NCBI RefSeq assembly: GCF_964188355.1
Contig: NC_134200.1
Coordinates: 2,871,542 to 2,935,541, forward strand
Length of the DNA stretch: 64,000 nucleotides
Reading direction: 5' to 3'
From: Buteo buteo
Taxonomy: Eukaryota > Chordata > Aves > Accipitriformes > Accipitridae
The notes beneath the pieces were generated by a model. It worked only from the letters and a program-made list of their open reading frames with translations, was not told where the DNA came from and did no database searches. The stretch's first letter is position 1, and the number at the start of each line of letters is the position of its first letter. Below, piece by piece: positions 31,688 through 45,964 of this stretch. Position numbers and translations under genes: made by a program.

Positions 31688-31788
31688 GGCTCCTTCCAAG
31701 AGCTCTCCTGGAGCTGCGACCCTGCGCTGGCACCTCTCGCTCCAGAGGCACCCAGCTGTGGCCACCACAGCCGGTCTTCCAGCAAGCG

Positions 31789-31797
31789 CCTATATAG
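31789..31797 (-). promoter_or_regulatory. TATA box of FSIP2-like gene, copy 2
   Basis: Same minus-strand CTATATAGG and the same 102-nt distance to the ATG at 31687. The proximal promoter looks unchanged from copy 1. Confidence 0.65.
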
Positions 31798-31812
31798 AGC
31801 AGTTGCACATTG

Positions 31813-31876
31813 TTGCATCATTGCATTGCTGCATCATCACGTTGCTGCACCACCGCATTGTTGCATCATCGTCTTG
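31813..31876. repeat. Four 16-bp promoter repeats, copy 2
   Basis: Same four 16-bp units in the same order upstream of the copy 2 TATA box. No difference from copy 1 was seen. Confidence 0.6.
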
Positions 31877-33201
31877 CCACGCCGCCGCCCAGCCGCCCCA
31901 GGGCCCACCTGCAGGCCCGTCTGGACACGCATGAGGGCCACCCGCTCTCGCTGACCCTGCTTTGAGCAGGGGGCCTCCACTCGGTGCTGACCTGCTGCCC
32001 CTTCTTCCTCCTTCTACCTCTTTTTCCCAGCTTTGGCCTTCAGATGGCAGGGCTGGAGCTGGGCCGCCCGCGGGCGGCTGCTGCTGCTGCTGCTGCACTG
32101 GATTTGGTAGACCAGTTTTAGACCACTTCCCTGTCACGGGCAAAGCAGCCTCAACTTGGGGAATTGCACTGAATTACATTTTTGGCCCACTGCCCTCAAC
32201 ATCTCCTTCCTGATTTGCGTCTTGAGAAACACAGAGGACAAACGAAGGATGCAGGAAGCCCCTCTCCTCCCCTTCAGCCCAGACACCTCTCTGTCCCCTC
32301 CTCAGTCTCCCCTGCCCTCGTTTCTGCTGCGCGTCACCCTCTGTGACACCCTCCCAGTGCCTCCCGGGAGGTGACGGGCGGCGCAGGACGTTCTGCATCG
32401 GTGCAGGGAGCACCTCAGTGCCGCCTGCTGCTTCTGACCCATCAGCTTCCTCCCACACCAGTGACCTCACCGCACCCCAGCAATGTCACCTGCCACCGCA
32501 CCACCCTCTTGCTTGCCTCTCTCCTCTGCCTCTGGTTCTCACAGTCCCTGCCCTCCTCCTGCTTCCCCAAGGGGCTGAGGAGCTCAGAGCTGGGGGAAAG
32601 TGGGCACAGCGCTGCTACAGAAACCTGCCGCTGGTGATTCGCGGGTTGAGTCCCCCATGGAAAGGAGGCACTGTCACCTCTGTCAGGAAGAAAATACCCT
32701 CCTGATCACTGCAACACGCTCGCTCACAGCCCACGCTGCACTTATTGGAGAGGGACCAAAAAGATCCATTCATTGCCTCTGACACTCAAACGGTTTTAGC
32801 ACGGACCTGACTAGTGTTTTCCCGACCCTCTTGCAGAAGGGGATAAGGAGCCACCAACAACCGCAGCCTCTGCATCTCCAGACCCCGCTGGGGAACACAC
32901 TCGGCACTTGCTTTCTGCAGAGACACCGCTTCCTCAGCAGCGGGGGGACGGGTGTGAGCCTGGCAATATATAAAACAGTAAAAGCAGGGGCAAGCCAGTG
33001 TTACTGGTCAGCGTGTCCTGCTGGGCAATCTGAAGTTCTAGTCAAAATGACACCTCCTCTCGGAATCCACAAAGACCCTGTCCATGGTTTTTTTGTCCTG
33101 GCAAGGCAGCATAAAAAAAGAAAAAAAACTAATTTAAAGAAGCCAAGAATATTAGGCAGAACAGCGTATCTTCCAGGATTTTGTAACTTGGAACCTGCAG
33201 A

Positions 33202-33376
33202 CCGACACAGATGCCACTGCAAATGCAGACACCATTGCAACTACCAGCTCAGAGGCAGATACCGTTACAGATTAAGATACCATGGCAGAGGCAAAGGCCG
33301 CTGCAGATGCAGGCACCACTGCAGAGGCAGGTACCACTGCAGATGAAGATACTGTTGCAGTTAACGTTGCACACAT
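33202..33376 (+). repeat. Coding-like 18-bp repeat, unit 2
   Basis: Same repeat with the same in-frame TAA. One base differs from unit 1 at its left edge (CGACACAG for CGACGCAG). Confidence 0.55.
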
Positions 33377-36300
33377 ACCGTTATGCCAAACTTTTTATAG
33401 TCCAAGATTCTGTAACTTGCATCCAAGCTCTGTGCCCCCCAGAACCATCATCTCCATCTTCTCCACCATCTCCTCCTGCCCTCAGCCACAGAAGGAAGTC
33501 TGTCTCGATAGCTTCAGTAATTTGACCAGAAGAAAGCAAGAAAACGTGTTCCTGTACTAAGGAGGAAGGGCAGGAACTCGGCAGTCATTTTCCTTTTGTT
33601 ACAGTCATTAGGGATGTCCGTCCTTGCTATAAGAGAGATTCCCTTTGCAAGAACCAGGTGGCATCTCTCAGGGGAAGTTAGCTTCTAGTTCTAACTCTTG
33701 ACTATTTTCTGACTTTCCTCACCTTTTGGAGCTGGGCCAGGGCCCTCTCCACATCAGACATCGCTTTTTGGAGTTAAGCAACAGTAACCCTGAGTTTCTC
33801 ATGTCTACTCATTTCTGCCTTGCTCTCGTAATCCTCGGGAAGGATGCAGAAAGACTCTCAGAACTGTGACCTCTTTGTCTGGCCGGCCCAAATACATTGA
33901 TTACAATACAGATTCCTCCTACATGGTCTATTTGTGCTAACCAGCCACTTAATTCACAGGCATATGAAAGCAGCTCTTCTCAGGAAAAAAAAAACCAACA
34001 ACAACCATAACCAAAGCCAAAACCCACTACAGATGACCAGAAGCGTCAGCTTTCAAACTGGCATTGTTTGAAAACAGAAACACTCTGCCCAGCCACAAAC
34101 GCAAAGGTGTGCTTTTAGTACATAACATCAAGAAACAAGACGTTCAGTTGCGTTTCACGGTTATTGGGCCCGTTACATTGCCATGTTCACAGACACACAG
34201 AGGAAAAAAAACCCTTATAAACCTCTCTAAAGTGGGTCAGAGGAATAGCCACTCTCACAAAGATTGCTCCAGACAGAGTCAACAAGATCAACCATGAAAC
34301 GCTGAGCAAATGCCCCAGCTGCAGCTTTCTCGGAGGGGTCCTCCTGTTTCTGCAGCGTTTGCATCGGCTGGCGTTCGCAAGGTGCCTTTCGAGACAATGC
34401 TGCGTGTCAAAATTCAGCCTCTTGTTGGTACGTCTTTGACCTGGACTTGGAAGAGTGACCACAATGTACAACTCATCAATCCACACAAAATCAAGGACAC
34501 CAGTATTTGCATTCTCCAGCCCCTCCAGTCCCTGTGGATGAAAAACAAACACCCCCGCCCCCATGTTCCTGTGAAGAAGCGATGGGCCAAACTAATCCTC
34601 TCCTGCTGCCCTAGCATGCACTAGTCTAATTAGACATTGTTTTATTGGGCTTGCAGAGAAAGAGAGCCTTGGGACAAGCTGAAGGCTGTCCAGGATTTTC
34701 TGCACTTTTCAGCGTTTACGGTTTATATCCAGTTTGGTGTAAGTAAAGACTGAAAAAAGAAATGGAGAAGGCTGATGAACGGTGAGTAAGCATTACTGTA
34801 AAGGTGGATAATTATTATTAGGATGGTGACAGTTTTTTATCAGAAATAAAATTCTATTATTATAAATAAACACCGTTACGAAGAGGAAGCCTTGCCTTTT
34901 CTGTCGACTGCTAATTGGGTATTGCTCTTATCGTTCCCTGACTCCTTGGAAATCACGAACGCATGCGCACCACAAGGCATGTCTCGTTATTTTGGGAACG
35001 TGTTATTTCCCACTGAGTACCAAGACGACAGCTCTTAATTGTACGTCCCGAGAGCAGCCTCCACCGACTGTCCCCTGCTGCGCACCAACACGAACAGCAC
35101 TGTGCTCTCCCCTGCCCATCTCCACGCTCCGGAGGAGCTGTTCACACACCCCTGCCCGGGCCATGCTGCCTCAAAATTCCTCCTGTGCTGCTCAAGGCCC
35201 TGAAAACTGTCACGCTACAGCTGTACCCAGATCACTGTTCCTCATTCTGAGCGAGACCGCCTGGTCCTGTGTATTCCCACCTGTCTACAGCAGCTGTTGC
35301 CTTCTGTCTTGTAAGCGTTTTGGAAAAGTACCCCTTTTTTCCTGAATACCCTCTTTGACCTCACTACAGGACAGGTCCCCAGTCCACCACCACGGCTGGT
35401 AAAGGCCGTAGCCATACAGAATTGCGCAGGGATGACAAATACCCAGTGGTCCAGCTCGCTTCAATTGTTTAAGACAAGGCTTTTGGCTAGAACACAGTCG
35501 AGAAAATTTAAAACCTAACACTCCCATCTGGACCGGCAGCTCTTTCTTCATCAGTTCTTTGCATTGCTCTCATTCCTCGGGAGTACACAGCAAGCAAAGA
35601 TCAGTCACAAACATGCACGAGACCGGACATCCACATACTTGCTGCCTACCCAGTAACATTAGCAAGGCCCTGCCTAAACACAAAGATTAAATTAATGTAC
35701 AGATTTCCTACGCAGGAAGCAACTAAGGATCAACCAAATACAACCATCTGTTGTTACCTATTTGCACAAGAGGCACACGCTGCTTCCGCTTCTATCTTTC
35801 AGGCTGTTACCCATGAGAAAACGGAAGCACGTTTTATTGCAAGAGGAAACCTTCAATTGGAAAGCCAGTTCATGGCCTGGTTTGCCTCTCTATGCACGTA
35901 TCTAGTGAACAGCCGAGGAAACGTTACACGAGCAATTAGCAAAGCAAACCCAGGACACCTCAAGAGGTCCCGCAACTACACCAGTCTGTCTTTCCTTTTC
36001 ACCCCAGTTCCCAAAGCACCAAGGCAGGAGCAGGCAGGGCACTCATGCGCTCGGCTCACACCAGGGAGGAGAGAGCAGGAGCAGCCCTCTGTCACCCAGG
36101 CTTAGCAACAACAATTTCTGCTCTCATCTGGGGCTTAGTCCATGTGTAGTCATACGTGTGAGTTATGGCCTAGCCATGGTGATACTGCTCAGCTCAGGGT
36201 TCAACATGAGACCTTGTCCTTTAAGGAGGACCATTACTCCATAGCTTCACTAGGCAAGCCTGATTACTTTGTATAAACTATGCATGCTTTGCTGAGGACC

Positions 36301-36389
36301 CCACCCTTGAAGAAGGAACTAAAGACTGATAAAAAGGAAACATCCTGCTCCAGAAGGCCCCCGAAGATTGCCAAAGAAGCATGAACCAG

Positions 36390-36974
36390 TGTCCTGATTT
36401 CAGCCGGGACAGACTTAATTGTCTTCCTAGTAGCTGGTACAGTGCTGTGCTTTGAGTTCAGTATGCAAAGAATGTTGATAACACTGATGGTTTCAGTTGT
36501 CGCTAAGTAGTGTTTAGTCTAAAGTCAAGGATTTTTCAGCTTCTCATCCCCAGCCAGTGAGAAAGCGGGAGGGGCACAAGAAGTTGGGAGGGGACGGAGC
36601 CAGGGCAGCTGACCCAAACTGGCCAACAGGGTATCCCATACCATGTGAAGTCACATCTAGTATAGGAACTGGGGGGAGCGGGGGCGGGGGATCGCCGCTC
36701 GGGGACTAGCTGGGTGTCGATCGATCGGCGGGTGGTGAGCGATTGCACTGCGCATCATTTGTACATTCCGATCCTTTCATTATTGCTGTTGTCATTTTAT
36801 TAGTGTTATCATTATCGTTATTAGTTCCTTCTTTTCGGTTCTATTAAACCACGCCTATCTCAACTCATGAGTTTTACTTCTTTTCCCGATTTGCTCCCCC
36901 ATCCCACTGGGTGGAGGGGAGTGAGTGAGCGGCTGCGTGGTGCTCAAGTTGCTGGCTGGGGTTAAACCATGACA
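36390..36974 (+). mobile_element. Solo LTR B, unit 2
   Basis: Same element with intact TG and CA ends and the same flanks as at 13694-14278; copied with the unit. Confidence 0.8.
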
Positions 36975-39900
36975 ATCTCCCTCCGAACAAGGGAAAAATA
37001 ACATCAGAAACTCTCAACCGGACACAACAAGACCTTGAACTCTTTGAAACCCGACACAGAAGATGTCTCTATGAACTACTTTTTAAACCTACTTTTTAAC
37101 AACCAAAACACTTTAGTACGCTTTAGTGGTACGCTTCAGACAACCCTGATTAATTGCAAGAAATCACACGAGATCATCTGAACGCCACTTTGAAGGCTGT
37201 TTAATGTTTAAGCAAGTTGGGAAGAGATTTTGTCAGCCAGGAGTCCATCAGTTAGCACTTGCATCTTCAAGGGAACCAAGTTTTGTAACACAAGACGGGT
37301 ATTTTTATCCCTAAACCCATTTACTCTCAGCAGGGGAAGGTAATTCACTGTATACTAGCACTCAGCCGTTCACACACACTTCCCCACTTTTACAAAAAAA
37401 AAACCCCAACATGTTGCACTAAGCAGTATTTCAGATGGAAGGCAAATGTAGGTAATCCCTCCCGAAATAGAGGCAGCTCAAAGCAATTGCCCTCCTGTCC
37501 CACAGGGAGCATCCCAACAGAAGACTGAGCTCCCCAACAGGTCTTGCGTGACTGCAATCCCTCCCCAGGAAGCCCAAAGAGAAATAGGATGCTCTTGAAA
37601 GATCCCAGCCCTCAGCACTTGAATGGTTTCAGAGCAAAAATCTGGACGAGAACAGCAGCCCCATTTGAGGCTCAGCAAAGCACAGCCTGGGAAAACCAAA
37701 GCCAGGAGATGAATTCGCAGCTTTTACAGAAGGCCTCTGCACAGCAGAAGCATCCTCACTTCCAACACCCTGGATTTTTCCCCTCCATCTCCAGCACTGC
37801 CTCCCATCTCCCCGTGCTCTCCTCTCGCCCACGCACCTTTCCCACCCATTCCGTGACCTCCCAACGCCTCTGTCTTTCTCTGTGTTTGTGTGGCAGATGG
37901 TACCTCGGAAACATCGTCCCAGACGCGTCACCTGCATCTCCTGCTCTTCTTCCTCTGCTGTCACATGACTGCTCCAGCTGCCTGAGGCACTTTTGGACCT
38001 CCAAAGCCCTTTCAGCCTGCCTCCCTTCTGCTGTTAAATCCTGCTCCTGCAAGAGAATTGACAGCCACTTGCTCTCCCCTCTCTGGCATCTTACCTGCAT
38101 CTTCCTGAGCTGGTGGGAACTGTTGCCATCAGCCCCGGCTGCACTCCACTCCAAGTCTTCTCCTGGCACAGGCGCAGCTCTGGGTGTGCTTGGTGCGTAC
38201 CGTGCTTCCTGAAGGAGAACAGCAACAATCAAAGCGACTCCTGGGCAGTGTCCTGCTGGGAGAGCCGATCTGAAGGCAAGTTTGCTGCAGGTCCTGAGGC
38301 CGGCTGGTCCAGGGCTGCTCCCTGTCCCCCAGCTCGGCCACAGGTCCCACGTCTGGCTCCTTCCATTCCAACAGGATTTTGGAAAGCCCGCTCCCAGCTG
38401 TGAGCGCCAGCCCACGGGCACGGGGCACAAACAGCCCCCTCCCCCGAGGGCCCCAGCCCCCAACTGGCCTCTGTCCCCAAACCGCTAAAACTTCCAAACA
38501 GGCTCTCCCTCCAACTACCTGCCGTTTTAAGAAAACAAACTGTATGCTCCCAGACTCAGTAGGCTGACTAAGACTCTCAGAGGGTGATTTGGGATTCAAT
38601 TCCAGAACAAAACAATATCCATTACAGAATCTCAGCCACCACCTCCATCATCGTCATCGCTGACCCACAAAAGCTGCCTTGTAAAAAATCTTACAGCTGA
38701 TTAAAATTACCCTCTCCTCCCCAAATCTTTGTCCTTCTCATACCCTCAGCCTACTGCAGTAATAATCACATCACTATTCTGTAATTACCACCAATCTGAA
38801 ACCCCTCCGACACATCATTCCCTGATGTGACTGACAGTACTGTTGAAAAGGGAGAACCATCACTAACCACGCACCCACCTGTTAGTCGTCCTGTCTCTGT
38901 GACCGACCACATCTACATGGCTATCTCTGCCTGACAGGAGGTGACCGGCCTGAGAAAAAAAAGAAAAAAAAAACAAAAACCTTACATTGTCTTGGCTCTA
39001 GCGTAAGCAAGGAATTTATGATAGTGATACAAACAAGTTTAAGAGAAAGCAGGATAGCGGAAGAAGCAGAAAATATGATATGTCTCACCCACCTCTAATT
39101 TCAGAGGAAGTTCCAGGGGAGGGTTTTTTTCTCTGTCTGTGGCGTCTTCTTACCACTGCACAGCCCAAGTGAGAAAACACACACCTGTGTTTTATGTAGA
39201 ACTGTAAACTACAAGAGTAGAACTAGCCAGTCTACGTAATTGGACTTCTTTCCAGGACACATCGGTCACTCCTTTTACATTTCAGTGGAGAGCTTTGCGT
39301 TAAAAATCCCTAAATTCTGATACGAAAATAGCAAAACGTCACCTGTAAATCTTTGAAAGGAACAAAACATTGAAGGAAAACTGTTCATATAAACTGTAAA
39401 TGACACTTTTTTTCCCTAGCTGACCAGGCCTGTCAACTACTGGCAGGAACACGAGCACCCTCACACCCATCCGTAATCCAAAGATCCTTACATGTCTCCC
39501 TGAAAGGGGACTGAAACTGCTTCTTCAACATTTACACTGATGAAAGTTATACCTTACGGTCGAGGCCGACAACATAACTGACAGTACAGCACGGAACCAA
39601 CAGAATGAACATTGAACAAAGGCAAACAAAACAAAGCCATAAAAAACGGGGATGCTCTGGTGCTCAAAAAGCCCCTCCTCGTGCAAAATCAGAAGCAAGA
39701 GAGAGCCTAACCCTATCAAGTATTTTACTATTCTCTATAGAAATAGCCACCAGAAAATACAGCCGTTTTCATAACAAAGCTGCCAGCTAAATTAGATGCC
39801 CTCATTTAAGGGCAACCACTTCTGGCAGCTCTTGGAGGGGTGGGACCAGAAGAAATCCGGGCAGTTTCACGGATTAATTTTACTTCTCCATTCTTCAAAA

Positions 39901-41489
39901 CTGTTCCCCATCTGCAGGAATGACCGGGACACCACTTCAGGGAGCAAGGCAAGAAATACTTCACTCCAACATACAGTTTTAAACCACGCCCTCGCCCACT
40001 CTCCCCAGCTCTTCTAAGAAGCCCGAATTCACCATCTGACCTAGGGCAGAGACACACACAAGAGCCACCAGCACAACCAAGTCAGACGTGCTTGGAATTC
40101 AGGCATCCTCTTTTCATGGCGCTTGCTACCCGCCCAACAGCAGCAACCCTCCAACCAAAATTTCGAACCACGTACACAGCTTTCCAACAAACAAATGTGG
40201 GGAGAGGATGTTTCTAACGTGAATGGAGTAATTCCTGTTACTTGACACAGTCACCTTTTTATTCAACAGAAAACACTAGGGTATTAAAAGAGAATCAACC
40301 ACGTCCTAGCTGTGAAACAGGAAAAAACCCCCAAACACCTGATATCCCATCCAATTAGTTTCTCACTTCAACAAGTACAGTACAAAGGAGAGTATGAAAA
40401 TAGAACTCAACCCGTACAGCCTCAGGACGTCGCTCAACTAACAGGCACTGAGACAATCAGACACATAGCGCAAATGAGTTAAGCTGTGCTGAGTGCACTT
40501 CCAGGAACACCAATCCGATATCTCAAAGCATCTTAAGGAGCAGACTCTGAGAATTCGGTCCCTTAGAAAAAGAAAAAACACACACTTGCCCTGTGCAGTT
40601 ACTTCTCGTTTTTAACTTTAGGAAATACATGCACAAATGAAACTACAGTATTTCAAAATTAGCCAGGAAGCAAACTGTTAGGGAATGGCACTAAACAAAC
40701 AGCAGGCACTCTGGACAAAGCAGGAAAAACAAACGGGGGGGAATCAATTGGGCTAATTGAGCTGGCATGATTGAAGCAAGAGCCCCCTGACACACAAAGG
40801 TCTTTATATACCACAAAAACTTGAGGGCAGCAGCTGCTCTATCATGAAGAGGCAGCCCAGAGCTCATCCTGTGCAACCAGAAACATCCTGTTCTCTTCTG
40901 AATCTCTCTCCTCGTTCTAGTTTGGGTCAGAAAAGGGGACCCTAAGGTCTGACAGCCCCCAGACACAATCACCCTCACGGTTGCCCTTTCCCCCAAATGG
41001 AACCCCTTTCAGTTTATCACAACTCCTACCGTACCTGCTTCACTGGCAAAGGCACCTGCTGGCCAAATCACCGGACTGAGGCAAGCTGGGCAACGTTGCC
41101 GCGTGCCGCGATGGCTGAAGGCAGAAGCGAAGCCGTGGGGGATACCACGCTAGGCAGAGAGCCAGCGGAAGGCAGTGAGCAAAAAGGCTCTGCCTTCAAT
41201 GCTGGAACTGAGGAAGTAGCTGCAGCAAGTTAAAAAGTGGCATTCAAAGACAAATCCCAGCACACCTGACATTCCAGCCTGCATTCAGGAACACAGTAGC
41301 ATTCTCCCCTTGGTTTACAAGAACCACACCGTTAAGGACCAGTAGCATAGGTTCTTCAGCACTTGGAACAAGAATTCCACATGCAACACGTGCCAACAGA
41401 AATGCCTTGGCATAGACAGCAGCAGCTCGCGAGGGCCCATTTGCACCAAGGGGTAAGCAACCCAGGACAGCAACAATTAAACTGCTTAC

Positions 41490-41581
41490 TGGGTAGGCAG
41501 GCAAAAGTCCTCCAGGTCCCACAAGATACTGGTTAGACAACAAGGGCGGTACACCTCGGGGCATCTTTGGAGGAGCTTGGC
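41490..41581 (-). pseudogene. UBAP2: Isolated UBAP2/UBAP2L-family exon, unit 2
   Basis: Same exon, splice sites and protein as in unit 1; one silent change gives TTG instead of CTG for a Leu near the GGLLPAYP end. The unit 3 copy would lie just past the window end. Confidence 0.7.
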
Positions 41582-43923
41582 CTGGACAATCAAAACACAG
41601 ACACATTAACAAGCCATTACAAAAGAAAAGCCTTCAGCATCCACACAAGATAGCTCACACCACTTCAAACTGCCTCCTAAGGGGCTGAAGTACCTCAGAT
41701 TAAGAGTCTGGGAAGAACTTTAGGGGACCACCCACCCTGCAAGCCCTCACACTTGGCCCTGCTGTCAAGTTCCATTACACATACTGCATCCACACCAGAA
41801 AAGGAAAATAGCACACAAATCTGCAAACTGTTTTTTGGTTTGGTTTGGTTTGGGTTTGGTTTTGGGGGGTTTTTTTTGTTTATGAGAAGAGTGAGCTTTT
41901 GGATGTTTGAAGCAAATAAATACACACTGAAAATGAAGAGTCTCATTCATGGATTTAAAATTACAAAGCAACCATTCACTCACAGCACAGACTGGATTTG
42001 CTTTGAGATGAAGTCAAACAGAGTAAGACGCAGTACAAAAAGAAGTAGAAGCAAAAGGCACACTTCTCAAAGTTCAGAAATATTTGGATAACGTACAATT
42101 TAGTTGATCATAAAGGCACTCATGTTGGCTACCGTTAGATTTCAGACTTGCTTTCGCGTTTGGTTTCTTGGTTGCTCAAGGAACACTGTCATAGAACACT
42201 TCTGTAAGCTGGGGTCAAGGAAGCTGCAGTGAAAAAAACAAGGACTCAGCTAAAAAGTAACTTCACCACAAAAACAGACCTCGAAGAGAAAAGCAACGAC
42301 CTGACCCAGAGAAAAAAAACTGAAGGAGATGGGATGCCTTCTCTGAACCAAGCTGAGATGAGAAAGGCTGAAGCCAAGTATTACGCAAAGAACAATGCAC
42401 GTTGTGGTCAATTGGTTTACATCTTCCTAAGCTGCTGGTACTTCTTCAGCAGCTGTACACAGACAGCAGCTCTCACCTATAAAAGCTTACCTCATGCACT
42501 AGCACAGATACGTCTGGGTTTGACCTGCAATTACACCTCAGGAAGGGCAACTTCCTTTACGGATTCTGCTCATCAAGTAGCCCTCCTTCTCTACGCAACG
42601 GTTCACCTCAGCTAACCCAGAACTGGCAGAAAGTTCAGAGCACTTCCCACCCTCCAAAATGAGGGGAGTGGGGAGTTCCCTCAAGCTCTAAGTTTCAGCA
42701 CATTTCATCTGGCATAAAAGCTTTGAAGTGTTTTACAAACACTGCTGCTCTTTCTTCAAGCATTTGAAGCAGACGAAGAATAGCAAACAGCCTTAACTGC
42801 TAGGCAATCTTTGAAATTTAACGCCTACAAACAGAGAAGCACCTTTGATGCTTTTCTGCATCAAGCAGCAGCTTCTGCACCTTCTGCAGAAGCAGCTGCT
42901 CTGCTTTCCAAAGATGAAAATACCCATCTAGGGACACAGCTCACCGCTCCTATTAAATAAAAGAGTAAGAGACTTAGTTTCTACAGCAGAGGTGTCCTTA
43001 CAAACTCACACTCTCTACTAGGCAGGCTGCATACTCTGCATTGAACTCATCCCTAATCCTCTACGTGCTTATCAAGGTCAAGATTCATTTTATACTGACC
43101 TTGATAGAACGCAAGACAGCACAAAGGTGCCAGCTACTCAAAGAACTAATATAAGAGTAAATAACCAAAAATAACTTTCACAAGGATCAACTTTCACATT
43201 AAATTCAAAACCAAATTCCAGGATTAGCTTTTCGGGTTTTAAAAAAACAAACCACAAAATCTTACTGAGCTAACAATTCAGATATTCGATTTTTACATGA
43301 GACTGTTACGATTTTCTGTCACCCGCACTCTGACACCTCCTCCTTGTACAGAATACTAAACCCTGTCAGCACAGAAAGACAGTCAACTACTAAACGAATG
43401 CAACAGCATATTAGTACTGCTGCCTTTATCTAAGTAAGCAATACTTTAGAAAGTTACACTGATTATCCAACTAGTTACTAAAAAGTCAGTACCTCGCCTC
43501 TTCTATTACAGCCTTCTGCAGAAACTGCCATAGTATATTGGCAGATGCATAGACACACACTCACATTTACATACACCCACAGCCGTACTGAGAGCTGGAC
43601 AAAACAAACTGAGTTTTCATTAATGAGTCTTTCAACAGGATTTCAGGAAACCAACATTGCTCGGCTGTATTCCAAAGTTATTAACTGATAACCCTCTTGA
43701 AATTAGTCTTCTTGTCTGGAATCCTTCCCTGTAACTCTTTCTGTTTGGAGATCCTCTCGTGGCAACACCTACTGGAAAGACAGGAATATTCTGTCTCATA
43801 CTAGAAAAATCAAACCTAGACCAGGGCCCTACAAACAAAACAAAGGGAAGCACCGCACTAAGACCAAGAAGGGTTTCAATAGCCAAGGGAGTTCCAAGTC
43901 GTTTCAAAACAACCCCTATTTTA

Positions 43924-43986
43924 AACATATATATACACACATATATATATACACACGTACGTATATATACACATATACGCACACAA
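43924..43986. repeat. TA/CA microsatellite, unit 2
   Basis: Counterpart of 21221-21280 with one additional dinucleotide. Confidence 0.85.
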
Positions 43987-44395
43987 GCACAGACTAGGTA
44001 GTAGGATATTTTTGAAAGAATAGAAATTGTAGGGACGTGTATACACATACACACAGATACGGACAGGAAAGGAAAACATGCTTGTAGTGGGGGGTGAGTA
44101 CGCACCCACGTCTATGTGTGTGTGTATATGTGTATGTATACGCACACTCCCCTACAGACAATTTTTTCTTTAACTAGTATGCCACTACCTTTTCATGAAA
44201 AAACCTGAAGTACAGAGACAACTCTTACCAACAAGAAACATCTCCAACACCGCTCATTGCTATCTATCAATGTACTCTAGTCTTAGAAAAACAACAGCTG
44301 CTTCAAGAATTCCGTAGCAATGACTCCCAGACACACAAAGTCCAAAACCAGAAGGCGGCTCACCCCACACACGCTTCGTTTCTCAGTCTTTCCCT

Positions 44396-44596
44396 GAGCA
44401 ACTGCTGCCGCCTGCCCCCGTCGGCTCCGACACGGCGCGGCCCCCCCACACCACCGCTCCGTGCCTCCGACACGGACACCGCCGCCCCCCCGCAGGCGCC
44501 ATCGCCCTCCTCGGGGCTTTCTCCGGGACCTGCCGGTCCATCGGTCCATCGCCCGGCCCCCGCTCACCTTCTCCCTCGGGGCAGGCTCAGCCGCAG
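44396..44596. promoter_or_regulatory. CpG-rich patch, unit 2
   Basis: Unchanged counterpart of 21690-21890. Confidence 0.4.
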
Positions 44597-44616
44597 CACT
44601 CTCCCCAGCACCCAAA

Positions 44617-45048
44617 CATCTCGTTATTCTCATTCTCTGCACAGCCTATTTCCAAAATTGAAAACGTCCAGCTAGTTCTCCCACAAGGAAGGTGCCAGCA
44701 CAGAACGCTGTTGCTGGCCCTCAACTTCTCTCTGCAGCCTGGTCGGAGGCCTAACACCACTGGGGATCTGCGCTTCCTTAGCGATCTAAACAGCTCATCG
44801 CTCTCATTCCCTGTACAGCCCGCTTCCAATATAGAAAACGTCCAGCTGGTTCGCCCACAAGGAAGGTGCCAGGACTGAAAGCTGTTCCTGGCCCTCACTG
44901 TCCCTTTGCAGCCTATTCACAAGCTCCGCAGCACTGGGGATCTGCGCTTGCTCGGTGAACTGAACATCTCGTTATTCTCGTTCTCTGCAAAACCTACTTC
45001 CACAACTGGAAACAGCCAGCTAGTTCTCCCACAAGGAAGGTTCCAGAC
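44617..45048. repeat. 174-bp tandem repeat, end of unit 2
   Basis: Same 2.5 units as at 21911-22342, in the same order. Confidence 0.85.
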
Positions 45049-45831
45049 AAGAGAAGGCAAGAGGGGCTTAGGAGGAAGAGGTACCACGAGACAAAGGTCA
45101 CCTTTGTCTCGGCAAGAGGAGGACGAGGAGGCAACACGAGGACACAGCAGGACACAGGAGGTAAAGCAGGAGGAGGCAAAAGGTGGTAGCGGGAAAAGGA
45201 GGAGGAGGAGGCAACAGAAAGCGAAAAAGGAGGAGACCACGGGATGCCAGATGAGGCAACAGGAGGCAAGCGGAGGACGAGGCAACAGACAGCCGCAGGA
45301 GAAGGAAAAAAAGGAGGCAAGAGGAGGACGTAGCAGGACACAAGAGACAAAAGAAGGAGGACGCAACGGGAGGCAAGACAAAGAGAGAAAGGAGGAGACA
45401 ACAGGATGCAACAGAAGGCAACACTAACAAAGAGAGAAGGAGGAGGCAACAGGAAGACACAGCGGGAGGAGAAATAGTGGAGGCAAGAGGAGGACACAGC
45501 AGCATGCAGGAGGTAAAGGAAGAAGCAACAAGAATCAATAGGAGAAGGAGGAGGAGGCATCAGGGTGCCACCGGAAACAACAGGAGGCAAGAGGAGTAAG
45601 AAAAAGATGAGGCACCAGGGAACGCGGGAGGACACCAGGGGTAACCTAGGAGGAGGCAAAAGGGAGCAAAAGAGGAGGAGGCAACAGCATGCCATAAGAT
45701 GCATGAAGAGGAAGCAGGATAAAACAGGTAATGGAGGAGGATGAGGAGGATGTAGGAATCGGTGGAGGCAACAGGAGAAATAGGAAGCAACGTGATGAGG
45801 GAGGAGGCAAAAAGGAGGCAAAAGGAAAAGG
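45047..45831. repeat. Purine-rich array, spanning the unit 2/unit 3 boundary
   Basis: Same array as at 22341-23128, a few bases shorter: one GGA triplet fewer near 45200, and a GGTGGTAGCGGG variant near 45183. Confidence 0.85.
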
Positions 45832-45964
45832 CGTCTTTGTCCTTCCCGGGCCTCCTCTTGCCTTTTATTGCTGCCTCCTCCTCAACTTGCTTCACGCTTC
45901 TGCTCTTGCCTCCTGCTGCCTCCTCTCTCCTCCTCCTTCTCCTCTTCCTCCTCCTTCGGCCTCA

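Larger units (their letters stand above)
22700..45402. repeat. Tandem amplicon unit 2 (22,703 bp)
   Basis: Second full period, direct orientation. Features map to unit 1 by adding 22,696 over most of the unit (about 780 to 16,200), rising to 22,706-22,709 near the end through indels in simple repeats, including the GT-rich tract near 41840 and the TA/CA tract near 43930. This is the only unit whose two junctions are both inside the window. Confidence 0.97.
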
